A stretch of 64,000 nt of DNA from Nonomuraea muscovyensis (GCF_014207745.1 NZ_JACHJB010000001.1:1240001-1304000); one strand, 5' to 3'; counted from the first letter of the stretch, positions 27,054 to 35,408 are shown. Program-made: numbers and translations. Notes: generated from the letters alone by a model not told the origin.

Positions 27054-27121
27054 AACCGCCACGCTAGGCCCGAAATTCCCGGCATGTCAACGCACCGGCA
27101 CCTCCAGGACCCCCGATCCGC

Positions 27122-27151
27122 TTGACAGGTTTCCGCCCGCACGCCTACCGT
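27122..27151 (+). promoter_or_regulatory. Promoter of the flavin reductase-fadE30-ipdF operon
   Basis: TTGACA (27122-27127), 18 nt, then TACCGT (27146-27151). The -10 box abuts operator O4, the same arrangement as at O2 and O5. An alternative -10, TAAGAT, lies at 27168-27173. Confidence 0.6.
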
Positions 27152-27168
27152 CCAAGCAAGCGCTTGGT
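27151..27168. promoter_or_regulatory. KstR2-type operator O4, upstream of flavin reductase-fadE30-ipdF
   Basis: TCCAAGCAAGCGCTTGGT. The inner 14 bases AGCAAGCGCTTGGT match the KstR2 consensus AnCAAGnnCTTGnT reported for mycobacteria without mismatch. The site would cover the transcription start. Confidence 0.88.
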
Positions 27169-27206
27169 AAGATAATGAGGACGGCGGAACCCGAGGAGGC
27201 CACGAG

Positions 27207-27809
27207 ATGAGCACACACGCTGCCCGGCTGATCGCGCCGGACGGCTGTGCGGGCCGCCCGACGCCCCACCAGCGCAAAGCCCTCCACGGAGCCGCCATGC
27301 CCAACGGCCAACCCCCCGAGAGCGCGAACGGCCATCTCGACAGCCGGCGCTTCAGGCAGGTGCTCGGGAGGTTCGCCACCGGAGTGGTGGCGATCACCGC
27401 GCTCGACCCGGTGAGCGGCGAGCCGTGCGGCCTGGCCGCCAACTCCTTCACCTCCGTCTCCCTGGACCCGCCGCTGGTGGCGTTCTGCGTGGCGCACACC
27501 AGCACGAGCTGGCCGCGGGTGCGCGGCGCCAAGGCGCTGACCGTGAACGTCCTGGCCGAGCACCAGCAGCCGGTGTGCACGCAGCTCGCGACGCGGGGCG
27601 GCGACAAGTTCGCCGGGGTGGGCTGGACCGGCTCGCCCGGCGGCAACCCGGTGCTGGACGGGGCACTGGCCTGGATGGACTGCGCCGTCGAGGCCGAGCA
27701 TCCCGCAGGCGACCACGTGATCGTGGTCGCGCGGGTGCTCCAGCTCGACACGCACGCCGACGGCGGGCCGCTGGTGTTCTTCCGGGGCGGCTACGGGGGC
27801 TTCCGTTGA
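27207..27809 (+). CDS. Flavin reductase (HpaC/HsaB-like) of a two-component monooxygenase
   Basis: 200 residues. FMN-binding split-barrel: FRQVLGRFATGVVAITALDP, LAANSFTSVSLDPPLVAFCV and the closing GGYGGF. Such NAD(P)H-dependent reductases supply FMNH2 or FADH2 to a partner oxygenase. ATG 27207 has GAGGAGG upstream; the first 30 residues are not conserved and an ATG at 27298 is possible. First gene of the O4 operon and its stop overlaps the fadE30 TTG start. The only oxygenase-type gene with the same operator in the window is the LLM enzyme at 16120, so pairing is proposed. HsaB in the classical pathway belongs to KstR1 and partners HsaA, which is not seen here. Confidence 0.87.
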   Translation: MSTHAARLIAPDGCAGRPTPHQRKALHGAAMPNGQPPESANGHLDSRRFRQVLGRFATGVVAITALDPVSGEPCGLAANSFTSVSLDPPLVAFCVAHTSTSWPRVRGAKALTVNVLAEHQQPVCTQLATRGGDKFAGVGWTGSPGGNPVLDGALAWMDCAVEAEHPAGDHVIVVARVLQLDTHADGGPLVFFRGGYGGFR

Positions 27810-28933
27810 GCCTGCGCGAACAGGCGCGGGCATGGCTGGCGGAGAACCTGACGGGCGAGTTCGCCGGTGCCCGCGGCCTGGGCGGGCCCGGCCGCGAGCA
27901 CGAAGGACACGAGCTCCGGCTGGCCTGGGAGCGCCACCTCGGCAAGGCGGGCTGGACCTGCCTGGCCTGGCCCGAGCGGTACGGCGGGCGCGCCGCCTCC
28001 CTGGAGGACCAGGTGGCCTTCCACGAGGAGTACGCCCGGGCCGACGCCCCCGCCCGGGTGGGCCACATCGGCGAGGGACTGGTCGGGCCGACGATCCTGG
28101 AGTTCGGCACCGAGGAGCAGCGGGCCCGCTTCCTGCCGCCGATCCAGCGGGGCGAGGAGCTGTGGTGCCAGGGCTACTCCGAGCCGGACGCCGGGTCCGA
28201 CCTGGCCGCGGTGCGCACCAGGGCGCACCTGGAGGGCGGCCGGTGGGTGGTCACCGGACAGAAGGTGTGGACGTCCCTCGCCCACCTGGCCGACTGGTGC
28301 TTCGTGCTGTGCCGGACCGAGCCGGGCTCCCAGCGGCACCGGGGCCTGTCCTACCTGCTGGTGCCGATGCGGCAGCCCGGCGTCGAGGTGCGGCCGATCG
28401 TGCAGATGACCGGCACCTCGGAGTTCAACGAGGTGTTCTTCGACGGCGCCGTCACCGCCGCCGGCGACATCCTGGGCGAGCCGGGCGACGGGTGGCGGGT
28501 GGCGATGGCCACGCTCGGCCACGAGCGGGGCGCGTCCACGCTCGGCCAGCAGATCGGCTTCCGCCGCGAGCTGGACAGGGTGATCGAGACGGCCCGGCGC
28601 ACCGGCGCCGTGAGCGACCCCGTGCTGCGCGACCGGCTGGTCAGGGCGTGGCTGGAGCTGGAGATCATGCGGCTGAACGCGCTGCGCGCCCTGCGGCCCG
28701 ACCCCGGCCCCGAGGCGTCGATCGGCAAGCTCTACTGGTCGGAGTGGCATCGCCGGCTCGGCGAGCTGGCCCAGGCCGTCCAGGGCCGGGCCGGGCTGGT
28801 CGCCCGGGACGGCGAGCTGGACGACCTGCAGCGCCTCTACCTCTTCAGCCGCGCGGACACGATCTACGCCGGGTCGAGCGAGATCCAGCGCAACATCATC
28901 GCCGAACGCACGCTGGGGCTGCCCCGGCAGTGA
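27806..28933 (+). CDS. fadE30: Acyl-CoA dehydrogenase FadE30-like
   Basis: 375 residues from TTG 27806, overlapping the flavin reductase stop (TTGA). Close to Mtb FadE30 over its length: LWCQGYSEPDAGSDLAAVRT, GQKVWTSLAHLADWCFVLCR, HRGLSYLLVPMRQPGVEVRP, SEFNEVFFDGAVTAAGDIL and IYAGSSEIQRNIIAERTLGL at the FAD-binding C-terminus. FadE30 acts early in HIP-CoA side-chain beta-oxidation. The order fadE30-ipdF is the same as in M. tuberculosis (Rv3560c-Rv3559c), which strengthens the call. It is regulated through operator O4. Confidence 0.88.
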   Translation: MSLREQARAWLAENLTGEFAGARGLGGPGREHEGHELRLAWERHLGKAGWTCLAWPERYGGRAASLEDQVAFHEEYARADAPARVGHIGEGLVGPTILEFGTEEQRARFLPPIQRGEELWCQGYSEPDAGSDLAAVRTRAHLEGGRWVVTGQKVWTSLAHLADWCFVLCRTEPGSQRHRGLSYLLVPMRQPGVEVRPIVQMTGTSEFNEVFFDGAVTAAGDILGEPGDGWRVAMATLGHERGASTLGQQIGFRRELDRVIETARRTGAVSDPVLRDRLVRAWLELEIMRLNALRALRPDPGPEASIGKLYWSEWHRRLGELAQAVQGRAGLVARDGELDDLQRLYLFSRADTIYAGSSEIQRNIIAERTLGLPRQ

Positions 28934-28944
28934 GGGGGACCATC

Positions 28945-29718
28945 ATGGCACCGGCCTACCCGCGTGGACACGGCCTGCTCGACGGCAGGGTCACGCTGGT
29001 GACGGCCGCGGCGGGCGCCGGCATCGGTTACGCGACGGCCCGGCGCTGCGCCGAGGAGGGGGCCGTGGTCGTCCTGTCCGACCGGCACGAGCGCCGCCTG
29101 GCCGAGGCCGCCGAGGCGCTGGCGGAGCTGACCGGCGTCAAGCCGCTCGCGGTGCCGTGCGACGTGACGTCGGAGGCGCAGGTGGTGGCGCTGTTCGACG
29201 CGGTGGTGTCGGCGCACGGCAGGCTGGACGTGGTGGTCAACAACGCGGGGCTGGGCGGCACGGCCGAGCTGGCGGGCATGGCGGACGAGCAGTGGCACGC
29301 CGTCCTCGACGTGACGCTGAACGGCACGATGCGCTGCACCCGGGCCGCCGTGCGGCTGATGATCGGCCAGGGGTCGGGCGTCATCGTCAACAACGCCTCG
29401 GTGGTGGGCTGGCGGGCGCAGCGGGGGCAGGCGCACTACGCCGCGGCCAAGGCCGGGGTCATGGCGCTGACCAGGTGCGTGGCGATGGAGGTCGCCGAGC
29501 ACGGCATCCGGGTGAACGCGGTGGCGCCGTCGCTGGCGGTGCATCCGTTCCTGGCCCGGGTGACCAGCGAGGAGCTGCTGGCGGAGCTGGCGGCGCGCGA
29601 GGCGTTCGGCCGCTCGGCGGAGCCGTGGGAGGTGGCCAACGTGATCGTGTTCCTGGCCAGCGACTACGCCTCGTACATGACCGGGGAGGTCGTCTCGGTC
29701 TCCGCTCAGCACCCCTGA
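28945..29718 (+). CDS. ipdF: 5-hydroxy-HIC-CoA dehydrogenase-type SDR, IpdF
   Basis: Short-chain dehydrogenase, 257 residues from ATG 28945 after GAGGGGGA. It starts with GHGLLDGRVTLVTAAAGAGI (cofactor loop TAAAGAGIG), shared almost word for word with Mtb IpdF (GHGLLDGKV...TAAAGTGIG). NNAG at about 95; Ser of NNASVVGWRAQRGQAHYAAAK and the catalytic YxxxK are present; the end VIVFLASDYASYMTGEVVSV and SAQHP also matches the IpdF family. It oxidises or reduces the 5-hydroxyl/5-oxo group of the indane CoA thioester. Follows fadE30 by 11 bp in the O4 operon. Confidence 0.9.
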   Translation: MAPAYPRGHGLLDGRVTLVTAAAGAGIGYATARRCAEEGAVVVLSDRHERRLAEAAEALAELTGVKPLAVPCDVTSEAQVVALFDAVVSAHGRLDVVVNNAGLGGTAELAGMADEQWHAVLDVTLNGTMRCTRAAVRLMIGQGSGVIVNNASVVGWRAQRGQAHYAAAKAGVMALTRCVAMEVAEHGIRVNAVAPSLAVHPFLARVTSEELLAELAAREAFGRSAEPWEVANVIVFLASDYASYMTGEVVSVSAQHP

Positions 29719-29726
29719 GACAGCCC

Positions 29727-29750
29727 ATATCCTGCCTCACAGGATATAGT
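29727..29750 (+). promoter_or_regulatory. PadR autoregulation site and leaderless promoter
   Basis: ATATCCTG (29727-29734), 5 nt, CAGGATAT (29740-29747) form a perfect dyad overlapping the -10 box TATAGT (29745-29750). Six bases later comes the GTG start at 29757. A dyad covering the -10 of a PadR gene is typical of autorepression. Confidence 0.75.
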
Positions 29751-29756
29751 GAGGCC

Positions 29757-30248
29757 GTGAACATAACGGAGCCCATGTTCCTCGCGCTCACCGCACTGGT
29801 GGACGAGCCCCGGCATGGCTACGGGATCGTCCAGGAGGTCGACCGGCTGTCCGGGGGGCGGGTCCAGCTCAAGATCGGCTCCCTGTACGGCGTGCTCGAC
29901 CGGCTCGCCGCCGACGGGCTGGTGGAGCTCGACCGCGAGGAGGTGCAGCAGGGGCGGCTGCGGCGCTACTACCGGCTGACCGACGAGGGCGCCGAGGCCC
30001 TGGCCGGCGAGGCCACCCGGCTGGCCGCCAACGCCGAGGCCGCGACGGCCCGCCTGCGCGCCCGCCGCGCGGGGCCCGGATCCACCGCGCCCGAATCCAC
30101 TGTGCCCGGATCCACCGTGCCCGAGCCCCGCCGGTCCCCGACCGGCCGGGGTCCCATCACACGGCCGGCCACCGCTCTGGTGGCGCTCGCCGGTTCTGCC
30201 CTGACCGCTCTCGCCGCGCGTGCGGCGGTCAACGGAGGTGTCGCGTGA
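29757..30248 (+). CDS. PadR family transcriptional regulator
   Basis: 163 residues from leaderless GTG 29757. Winged-helix PadR domain: MFLALTALVDEPRHGYGIVQ, VQLKIGSLYGVLDRLAADGL and RYYRLTDEGAEAL, followed by a low-complexity linker with three repeats of the (G/E)STxPGSTVPE type (about residues 103-125) and a hydrophobic C-terminal end that looks like a membrane anchor (ATALVALAGSALTALAARAA). Its stop overlaps the next start, so it is paired with the membrane protein. Confidence 0.88.
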   Translation: MNITEPMFLALTALVDEPRHGYGIVQEVDRLSGGRVQLKIGSLYGVLDRLAADGLVELDREEVQQGRLRRYYRLTDEGAEALAGEATRLAANAEAATARLRARRAGPGSTAPESTVPGSTVPEPRRSPTGRGPITRPATALVALAGSALTALAARAAVNGGVA

Positions 30249-31243
30249 CCGAACCCTGCCCGGTGCTGCTGGAGCAGCGCTACCGTGCCGTCCTCCGGCT
30301 CCTGCCGGCCTCCTACCGGGCGGAGCGGGAGGACGAGATGGTGGCGGCGTTCATGGAGATGTCCGGGGAGGTGCCGGACGAGCGCGGCCCCCGCCCGCGC
30401 TGGGGCGAGATCGCCAGCGTGGTCGCGCTCGCGGTGCGGGTGCGGCTCGGCGGGGCGGGCGCCGAGCCCAGGTTCGTCGCCTGGGGCGAGGCCGTCCGGC
30501 TCCTCGCGCTGCTGGGCGTGGGCTTCCAGGCGCTGGTCAGCCTCTACTCTCTGCTGTCGCACGGCCTGTCCACGCTGCTCGTCGCGCCTCCCGGTGCTCG
30601 CCAGGTCGCCCTGACGCTGGTGGACTGCGCCTGGGTCGCCGCGTACGTGGCCGTCATGCGGGGGCACGTCCGGCCGGCGAAGGCGGCGGCGCTGGTGGGT
30701 GGCGGGTCGTCGCTCTACGCACTCGCCACCGGCCTGCCCGTCGAGCTCCTGGGCTGGTCGGAGGGAACCGCCGCGCTGATCGTCGTGACGACGCTGCTCG
30801 CCCTGCTGGTGGGGTTCCACCGCGACGCGCGGCCGGCACCCCGCCCGTGGGACCGCGTCGTCCCGCCCCTGGCCCTCGCCGCCCTGCCTCTGGCGCTCGA
30901 ACTCCCGCTGGTCGCCCTGGAGAGCGCTATGCCGGGGCCCGAGGCCGAGCCCCTCCTGTGGGTGGCGTTCTGGCTCAGTCCCGACGGGCTCGCGATCGTG
31001 GCCGTGCTGGTGGCCGGAGCAATCGCGCTCGCCCGGCGCCGGTCGCCCTCCGTGCTGCTGGCCCTGGCGACGGGCGGCATGCTGCTGGCGGCCTACCGGC
31101 TGCCGGTGGGCCTGCCGCTGGAGTTCAACCAGCCTCTGTGGGTGACGGGTGTCGTCCAGTGCGCCATGCTCGCGGTGATGGTGTCACTGCTGCTGGTCGC
31201 CGGGGTGCGGGCCCTGCCCGCCGCGCGGCAGGTATCCGCCTGA
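30245..31243 (+). CDS. Membrane protein paired with PadR
   Basis: 332 residues from GTG 30245, GTGA overlap with padR. A cytoplasmic N-terminal segment RLLPASYRAEREDEMVAAFM resembles the HAAS/permease-prefix domain that often follows PadR regulators; it precedes seven or eight hydrophobic segments (for example ALLGVGFQALVSLYSLLSHG, AALIVVTTLLALLVGFHRDA, VQCAMLAVMVSLLLVAGVRA). No transport or catalytic motif is seen. PadR-HAAS pairs are thought to sense envelope state, so the role here is regulatory by inference. Confidence 0.75.
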   Translation: MTEPCPVLLEQRYRAVLRLLPASYRAEREDEMVAAFMEMSGEVPDERGPRPRWGEIASVVALAVRVRLGGAGAEPRFVAWGEAVRLLALLGVGFQALVSLYSLLSHGLSTLLVAPPGARQVALTLVDCAWVAAYVAVMRGHVRPAKAAALVGGGSSLYALATGLPVELLGWSEGTAALIVVTTLLALLVGFHRDARPAPRPWDRVVPPLALAALPLALELPLVALESAMPGPEAEPLLWVAFWLSPDGLAIVAVLVAGAIALARRRSPSVLLALATGGMLLAAYRLPVGLPLEFNQPLWVTGVVQCAMLAVMVSLLLVAGVRALPAARQVSA

Positions 31244-31318
31244 CCTGTCGCATGACACTTCGCCGGGATCGGTGGGAAAGGATGGGCGGCAGGAGGCGGG
31301 GGAGCTTACCGTCCGGGT

Positions 31319-32614
31319 ATGAGCCCACGCTCCTCCTTCCTGCTCGACGTCCTCATGGCCGAGTTCGGCGCGTCCATGAGGCGCGAGCCTGCCGCCTTCC
31401 GGCGCAAGTTCCGCAAGATGGCCGCCTCCCCGTTCGCCTTCTACCGGGGCAGCGCGTGCCTGTTCTACGCCGACCTGGCCGGCACGTACGCCGACGACTC
31501 CTTCCTCGACGAGCCGACCCGCCGGGTGTGGATCCACGGCGACCTGCATGCCGAGAACTTCGGCACCTATATGAACGCCTCCGGCGTGCTGGTGTTCAAC
31601 GTCAACGACTTCGACGAGGCGTACGTCGGGCCGTACACCTGGGACCTCAAGCGCTTCGCGGCCAGCGTGGCGCTGCTCGGGTACGCCAAGGCGCTGTCGG
31701 ACGAGGCGATCGGCGCGCTGGTGACCGGCTTCGCCGCCGCCTACCTCGACGAGCTGACCGCCATCGCCCACGGCGGCGACGACGCCATCGGCTCACTCAC
31801 CCTCGACACCACCACCGGCGTGCTGCACCGGGTGCTGCAGACGGCGCGGCTGAACACGCGGGTGTCGCTGCTGGACGCCGAGACCGTGATCGACGACTAC
31901 GAGCGGCGATTCGCGATCATGGACGGGCGGGAGGCCGTCGATCCGGCGACCCGGGAGGCGGTGCTGGCGGCGTTCGGCGACTACCTGACCACGCTCCCCG
32001 CGCAGACCGGTTCGGTGGAGCACGTGATCAAGGACGTGGCGCTGCGCAAGGGCGTGGGCATCGGCTCGGCGGGGCTCCCCTCGTACAACCTGCTGCTGGA
32101 GGGGCGCTCGCAGGCGCTGGAGAACGACGTCATCCTCTACATGAAGCAGGCGCAGGTGCCCGCGGTGGCCCGGCACGTCGCCGACGAGAAGGTGGCCGGC
32201 CACTTCCGGCACCAGGGGCATCGCACCGCCGAGTCACAGCGGGCGCTGCAGGCCTACGCCGACCCGTGGCTGGGCTACACCGTGCTGCACGGCGTGGGAC
32301 AGCTCGTGGCCGAGGTCTCGCCGTACTCGGCCGACCTCGACTGGGACGACGTGAACGAGCCGGACGAGCTCGCCTCGATCATGCGCGACCTGGGGCGGGC
32401 GGTGGCGCGGATGCACGCGGTGGCGGACGACGAGTCGAGCCACGACCTGGTGGACTTCTCGACCGAGGAGGCGATCGTGGCGGTGGCCGGCGGCGACGGA
32501 CCCGGGTTCGGGGCGATGCTGGTGGACTTCGCGCACCGGTACGGGGCGCAGGTGCGCGCCGACCACCAGACGTTCGTCGACCTGTTCCGCAACGGTCGTC
32601 TGCCCGGGGTGTGA
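31319..32614 (+). CDS. DUF2252 domain protein
   Basis: 431 residues. DUF2252 proteins have a kinase-like fold; visible motifs are FRKMAASPFAFYRGSACLFY, VWIHGDLHAENFGTYMNASG (the HGDxHxxNF loop recalls the APH/choline-kinase catalytic loop), FNVNDFDEAYVGPYTWDLKR (ND-FD metal-binding equivalent) and GYTVLHGVGQLVAEVSPYSA. Substrate unknown. The -10 box TACCGT (31307-31312) lies 6 nt before the ATG, so translation is leaderless. Convergent with the ATP-grasp gene, with 4 bp between stops. Confidence 0.88.
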   Translation: MSPRSSFLLDVLMAEFGASMRREPAAFRRKFRKMAASPFAFYRGSACLFYADLAGTYADDSFLDEPTRRVWIHGDLHAENFGTYMNASGVLVFNVNDFDEAYVGPYTWDLKRFAASVALLGYAKALSDEAIGALVTGFAAAYLDELTAIAHGGDDAIGSLTLDTTTGVLHRVLQTARLNTRVSLLDAETVIDDYERRFAIMDGREAVDPATREAVLAAFGDYLTTLPAQTGSVEHVIKDVALRKGVGIGSAGLPSYNLLLEGRSQALENDVILYMKQAQVPAVARHVADEKVAGHFRHQGHRTAESQRALQAYADPWLGYTVLHGVGQLVAEVSPYSADLDWDDVNEPDELASIMRDLGRAVARMHAVADDESSHDLVDFSTEEAIVAVAGGDGPGFGAMLVDFAHRYGAQVRADHQTFVDLFRNGRLPGV

Positions 32615-32618
32615 GGCG

Positions 32619-33434
32619 CTACAGCAACTCGCGCAGGGCCCTGGCGAGGCCGGCCGCCGCGCCCGGGTCGTAGCGCAGGAACAGGTAGGGCTCGGTCAGC
32701 TCCACCTCGATCACCACGGGGGTGCCGTCAGGGAGCCGGACCAGGTCGATCCGCGCGTAAAGGAGTGCCTCGGGGATGGCGGCAAGCACCTTCTCGGCGA
32801 GCTCGACCTGGTCCGGGGCCGGGATGCGCGGCTGCGCCCTGACCTGGTCGGCGCCCGCCACACCCGGGCTGAGCATGGGGGTGCGGCGGACGGCGTGGCT
32901 GAAGCGGCGGTTGAAGTGGAGCAGGGAGGTCTCGCCCTCCGCCTCGACCATGTCGAGGTACGGCTGGACCATGGGGGTGCGGCCGGTCTCCTCCAGCCAG
33001 GCCGCGTGGGCGCGGGCGCGGCCGGGATCGGTGGTCCTGACGGTGTCGCGGGCGCCCGCCGAGACGGCGGGCTTGACGACGTACTCGTCCCAGGCGGGCA
33101 GGTCGCGCGACGACCAGTGGGTGGGCACGACCGGCACGCCCAGCTCACGCAGGTAGGTCTTGTCGGTGTTGCGCTCCAGCACCTGGGCGGGGTTGAGCAG
33201 CCTGGTGGTGGCCTCGACGCGGCGGGCCCAGGCGAGGAACTCCTCGCGGCGGGCGAGATAGTCCCAGACCGACCGGACGACGACGGCGTCGTAGGACTCC
33301 CAGCGGACCTCGGGGTCGTCCCACCGCTCGGCCCGCCCCGTGATGCCGGCCTCCCGCCAGGCGGCCAGGGCGAGCTCGCGCTCGTCGTCGTGCTGATCCG
33401 GGTCGTCGAACGTCACATAGGCACAGGTGAACAC
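32619..33434 (-). CDS. ATP-grasp domain protein (RimK/glutathione synthetase-like)
   Basis: 271 residues. After an N-terminal Rossmann-like part (YDAVVVRSVWDYLARREEFL) comes the ATP-grasp fold with DKTYLRELGVPVVPTHWSSR, the ATP-binding Lys in EYVVKPAVSAGARDTVRTTD and the metal-binding region YARIDLVRLPDGTPVVIEVE followed by LTEPYLF. Related to the STM4014/ATP-grasp peptide maturases and glutathione synthetase, but the ligated substrate is unknown. GTG 33434 sits 7 nt after TACCAT, compatible with a leaderless start. Confidence 0.85.
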   Translation of the reverse strand: MFTCAYVTFDDPDQHDDERELALAAWREAGITGRAERWDDPEVRWESYDAVVVRSVWDYLARREEFLAWARRVEATTRLLNPAQVLERNTDKTYLRELGVPVVPTHWSSRDLPAWDEYVVKPAVSAGARDTVRTTDPGRARAHAAWLEETGRTPMVQPYLDMVEAEGETSLLHFNRRFSHAVRRTPMLSPGVAGADQVRAQPRIPAPDQVELAEKVLAAIPEALLYARIDLVRLPDGTPVVIEVELTEPYLFLRYDPGAAAGLARALRELL

Positions 33435-33478
33435 GGTGCCGATGGTATGCGCGTCACGTGCCCGGGCCCGCCGCCGGG

Positions 33479-33739
33479 TCAGTCGACCTCGGAGACCAGG
33501 ACGGCGCGGCCGCCCCGGGCGGCGGTCACGGTGTTGGCGTTGACGGACGTGACGTTGGTCGCCGAGCCGCTGCCGGAGGCGCGGGTGAGGACGTCGCCGA
33601 AGACGTTGCCCGACTGCGCGGACTCGCGGACGGAGCTGGAGTTCTTCGTGGTGGTGTCGGCGAGCGCCGGGGCGGCGGGCGCGGCGAGGCCGGCCACGGC
33701 GGCCAGGGACACGGCGGCGAGGCGGAAGGTGCTGATCAT
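33479..33739 (-). CDS. Small secreted protein A (paralogue of the next gene)
   Basis: 86 residues from ATG 33739 (MISTFRLAAVSLAAVAGLAA). A Sec signal peptide ends around APALAD, giving a mature chain of about 60 residues without cysteines. It shares the motif SAQSGNVFGD and TNVTSVNANT with protein B next door. Ser/Thr/Asn-rich, so probably extended or amyloid/adhesive; family not recognised. Tandem duplication with B is evident. Confidence 0.72.
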   Translation of the reverse strand: MISTFRLAAVSLAAVAGLAAPAAPALADTTTKNSSSVRESAQSGNVFGDVLTRASGSGSATNVTSVNANTVTAARGGRAVLVSEVD

Positions 33740-33750
33740 GGTGGGCCCTT

Positions 33751-33999
33751 TCAGTAGAAGACGTAGGTGACCACGGTGCCGCCGTGGGTGGCGGTCGTGG
33801 CCGTGCCGTTGACGTTGGTCACGTTGGTGGACCAGCCCCAGGCGCGGTGGGTGGCGGCGATGTCGCCGAAGACGTTGCCCGACTGGGCGGAGTCCGCGAC
33901 GCGGCTCTGGTTGCCCGTCCAGGTGTCGGCCTGGGCGGGCAGGGCGGGCAGAGCGGCTCCGGCCGTGGCCGCCGCGATGACGCACAGCTTTTTGATCAC
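33751..33999 (-). CDS. Small secreted protein B
   Basis: 82 residues from GTG 33999, chosen because IKKLCVIAAATAGAALPALP then forms a normal signal peptide (cleavage near AQADT) and AGGA lies 8 nt upstream; the frame stays open to 34032. The mature chain TWTGNQSRVADSAQSGNVFG shares SAQSGNVFGDI and TNVTNVNGTATT with protein A. No cysteine in the mature part. The gene is 11 bp upstream of A, so the two are surely cotranscribed. Function unknown. Confidence 0.68.
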   Translation of the reverse strand: MIKKLCVIAAATAGAALPALPAQADTWTGNQSRVADSAQSGNVFGDIAATHRAWGWSTNVTNVNGTATTATHGGTVVTYVFY

Positions 34000-34114
34000 G
34001 CGGACGATCCTATAACTCTCCGTTGACATCACGTGACCGATAGTTACTGAAAGATTGTTCGGCCATGGGGACGCTGACAGAGGATGTCAGCGACGCGGTC
34101 GTACCGTGCGGTGC

Positions 34115-34774
34115 GTGATCTACGAGTTCAGGCGCTACACGCTGCGTCCCGGCCGCCGGGACGAGCTGATCGAGCTGTTCGAGCGGGAGTTCGTCGAGTC
34201 GCAGGAGGCGGCCGGGATGGGGGTGGTCGGCCAGTTCCGAGACGTGGACAAGCCGGACGTCTTCTGCTGGATGAGGAAATTTCCTGACATGGAGGCTCGA
34301 CGGGCGGCGCTGACGGCCTTCTACGGCGGGCCCGTCTGGCGGGCCCACCGCGACGCCGCCAACGCCACGATGATCGACTCCGACGACGTCCTCCTGCTCC
34401 GCCCGGCGTTCCCCGGCGATCCCCTCCCTGCGACCGGACGGCCTCCCACCGGCGCCACCGAGATGCCCGAGGCCCGGTACGTGGCCCACGTCTGGCCCGT
34501 CGGAGCGGGGTTCGCCGGGTTCTTCGCCGACCGGGTGGCGCCCGCGCTGGCCTCGGCCGGGGTGCCGCCGGTGGCCTGCTTCGAGACCGAGGACGCCGAG
34601 AACACCTTCCCCGCCCTGCCCGTCCGCACCGACCAGACGGTCTTCGTGTGGCTCGCCAGGCTCGGCGGCCCGGCGGAGGCATGCCCGGCCGAGCCGCCCG
34701 GGGTGGACGCGTGGCTGACGGCCCCGCCGCGGCGTTTCCGCCTCTCCCCCACTCCTCGCTCGGCCCTGCGGTGA
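34115..34774 (+). CDS. NIPSNAP family protein
   Basis: 219 residues. VIYEFRRYTLRPGRRDELIE is the typical NIPSNAP ferredoxin-like start; the motif GVVGQFRDVDKPDVFCWMRK and a second, partly degenerate repeat (FAGFFADRVAPALASAGVPP) show the duplicated fold. NIPSNAP domains in bacteria are small-ligand or monooxygenase-like, with unclear function. The GTG at 34115 is 7 nt after TACCGT (34102-34107) and so leaderless; a GTG at 34106 or an upstream ATG at 34055 are alternatives. Confidence 0.78.
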   Translation: MIYEFRRYTLRPGRRDELIELFEREFVESQEAAGMGVVGQFRDVDKPDVFCWMRKFPDMEARRAALTAFYGGPVWRAHRDAANATMIDSDDVLLLRPAFPGDPLPATGRPPTGATEMPEARYVAHVWPVGAGFAGFFADRVAPALASAGVPPVACFETEDAENTFPALPVRTDQTVFVWLARLGGPAEACPAEPPGVDAWLTAPPRRFRLSPTPRSALR

Positions 34775-34826
34775 CGGGGACGAGCGGGCCGACCGGGCCT
34801 CAGGACGCGCTGACGTCGACGACAGG

Positions 34827-35408
34827 CTACGGGCGGGTTCGCTGGAGTGCTCTGCCGAGGACCGCGCGGATGTGGTCCGGGTCGGCCTCGTCGTCGTCGA
34901 GGAGGATGGCCGCGCACAGGCCGTCGGACAGGGCGACGAAGGCTTCGATCGCATCGGGCTCGTCGGTCTGTGTCCGGGCGAGTTCGGCGACGTTGTCGCG
35001 CCAGCGTCGTGCGGCTGGCCGTAGGGCTGGCCGGCGAGCCGCCAGGGTCGACAGCTCGCGTTCGGCAAGGGCGCGTTCCCTGCCCGCGCCGGCGGATTCG
35101 GCGATGAGGTGGGCGAGACCGCCGACCGGGTCGTCATCGGACTCGATGAGTCGACGGATGCGGTGGGTGTACTCGTCCGTGACGCTGGTCAGGGCGGCGA
35201 CCAGTAGGTCGTCCAAGGTCGCGAAGTAGTAGAGGGTCAGGCTTGTGGTGATCCCCGCCTCCTTGGCCACGGTGCGGTGGGTGACACCGGTGGCGCCGTC
35301 GCGGCGAACGATCGCGAGCGTCGCCTCGATGATCTGGGCCCGGCGGCGCTGACCGCGCACTTTGCGCCCATCGACAGGGTCGTGTTCAGCCACCATCATC
35401 CTGCTCAC
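34827..35408 (-). CDS. TetR family regulator, partner of the MFS exporter
   Basis: 193 residues. The N-terminal HTH shows RRAQIIEATLAIVRRDGATG and VTHRTVAKEAGITTSLTLYY (recognition helix). The C-terminal domain carries DPVGGLAHLIAESAGAGRER and is variable. Its ATG is 3 bp after the stop of the MFS gene, so the two form one operon; it probably represses that operon by binding the dyad at 36977-37013. Confidence 0.88.
   Translation of the reverse strand: MSRMMVAEHDPVDGRKVRGQRRRAQIIEATLAIVRRDGATGVTHRTVAKEAGITTSLTLYYFATLDDLLVAALTSVTDEYTHRIRRLIESDDDPVGGLAHLIAESAGAGRERALAERELSTLAARRPALRPAARRWRDNVAELARTQTDEPDAIEAFVALSDGLCAAILLDDDEADPDHIRAVLGRALQRTRP

Noticed and set aside
33479..33999. Chaplin or rodlin identification of the secreted pair
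   Set aside because: No chaplin domain with paired cysteines and no rodlin signature; only size and secretion agree.
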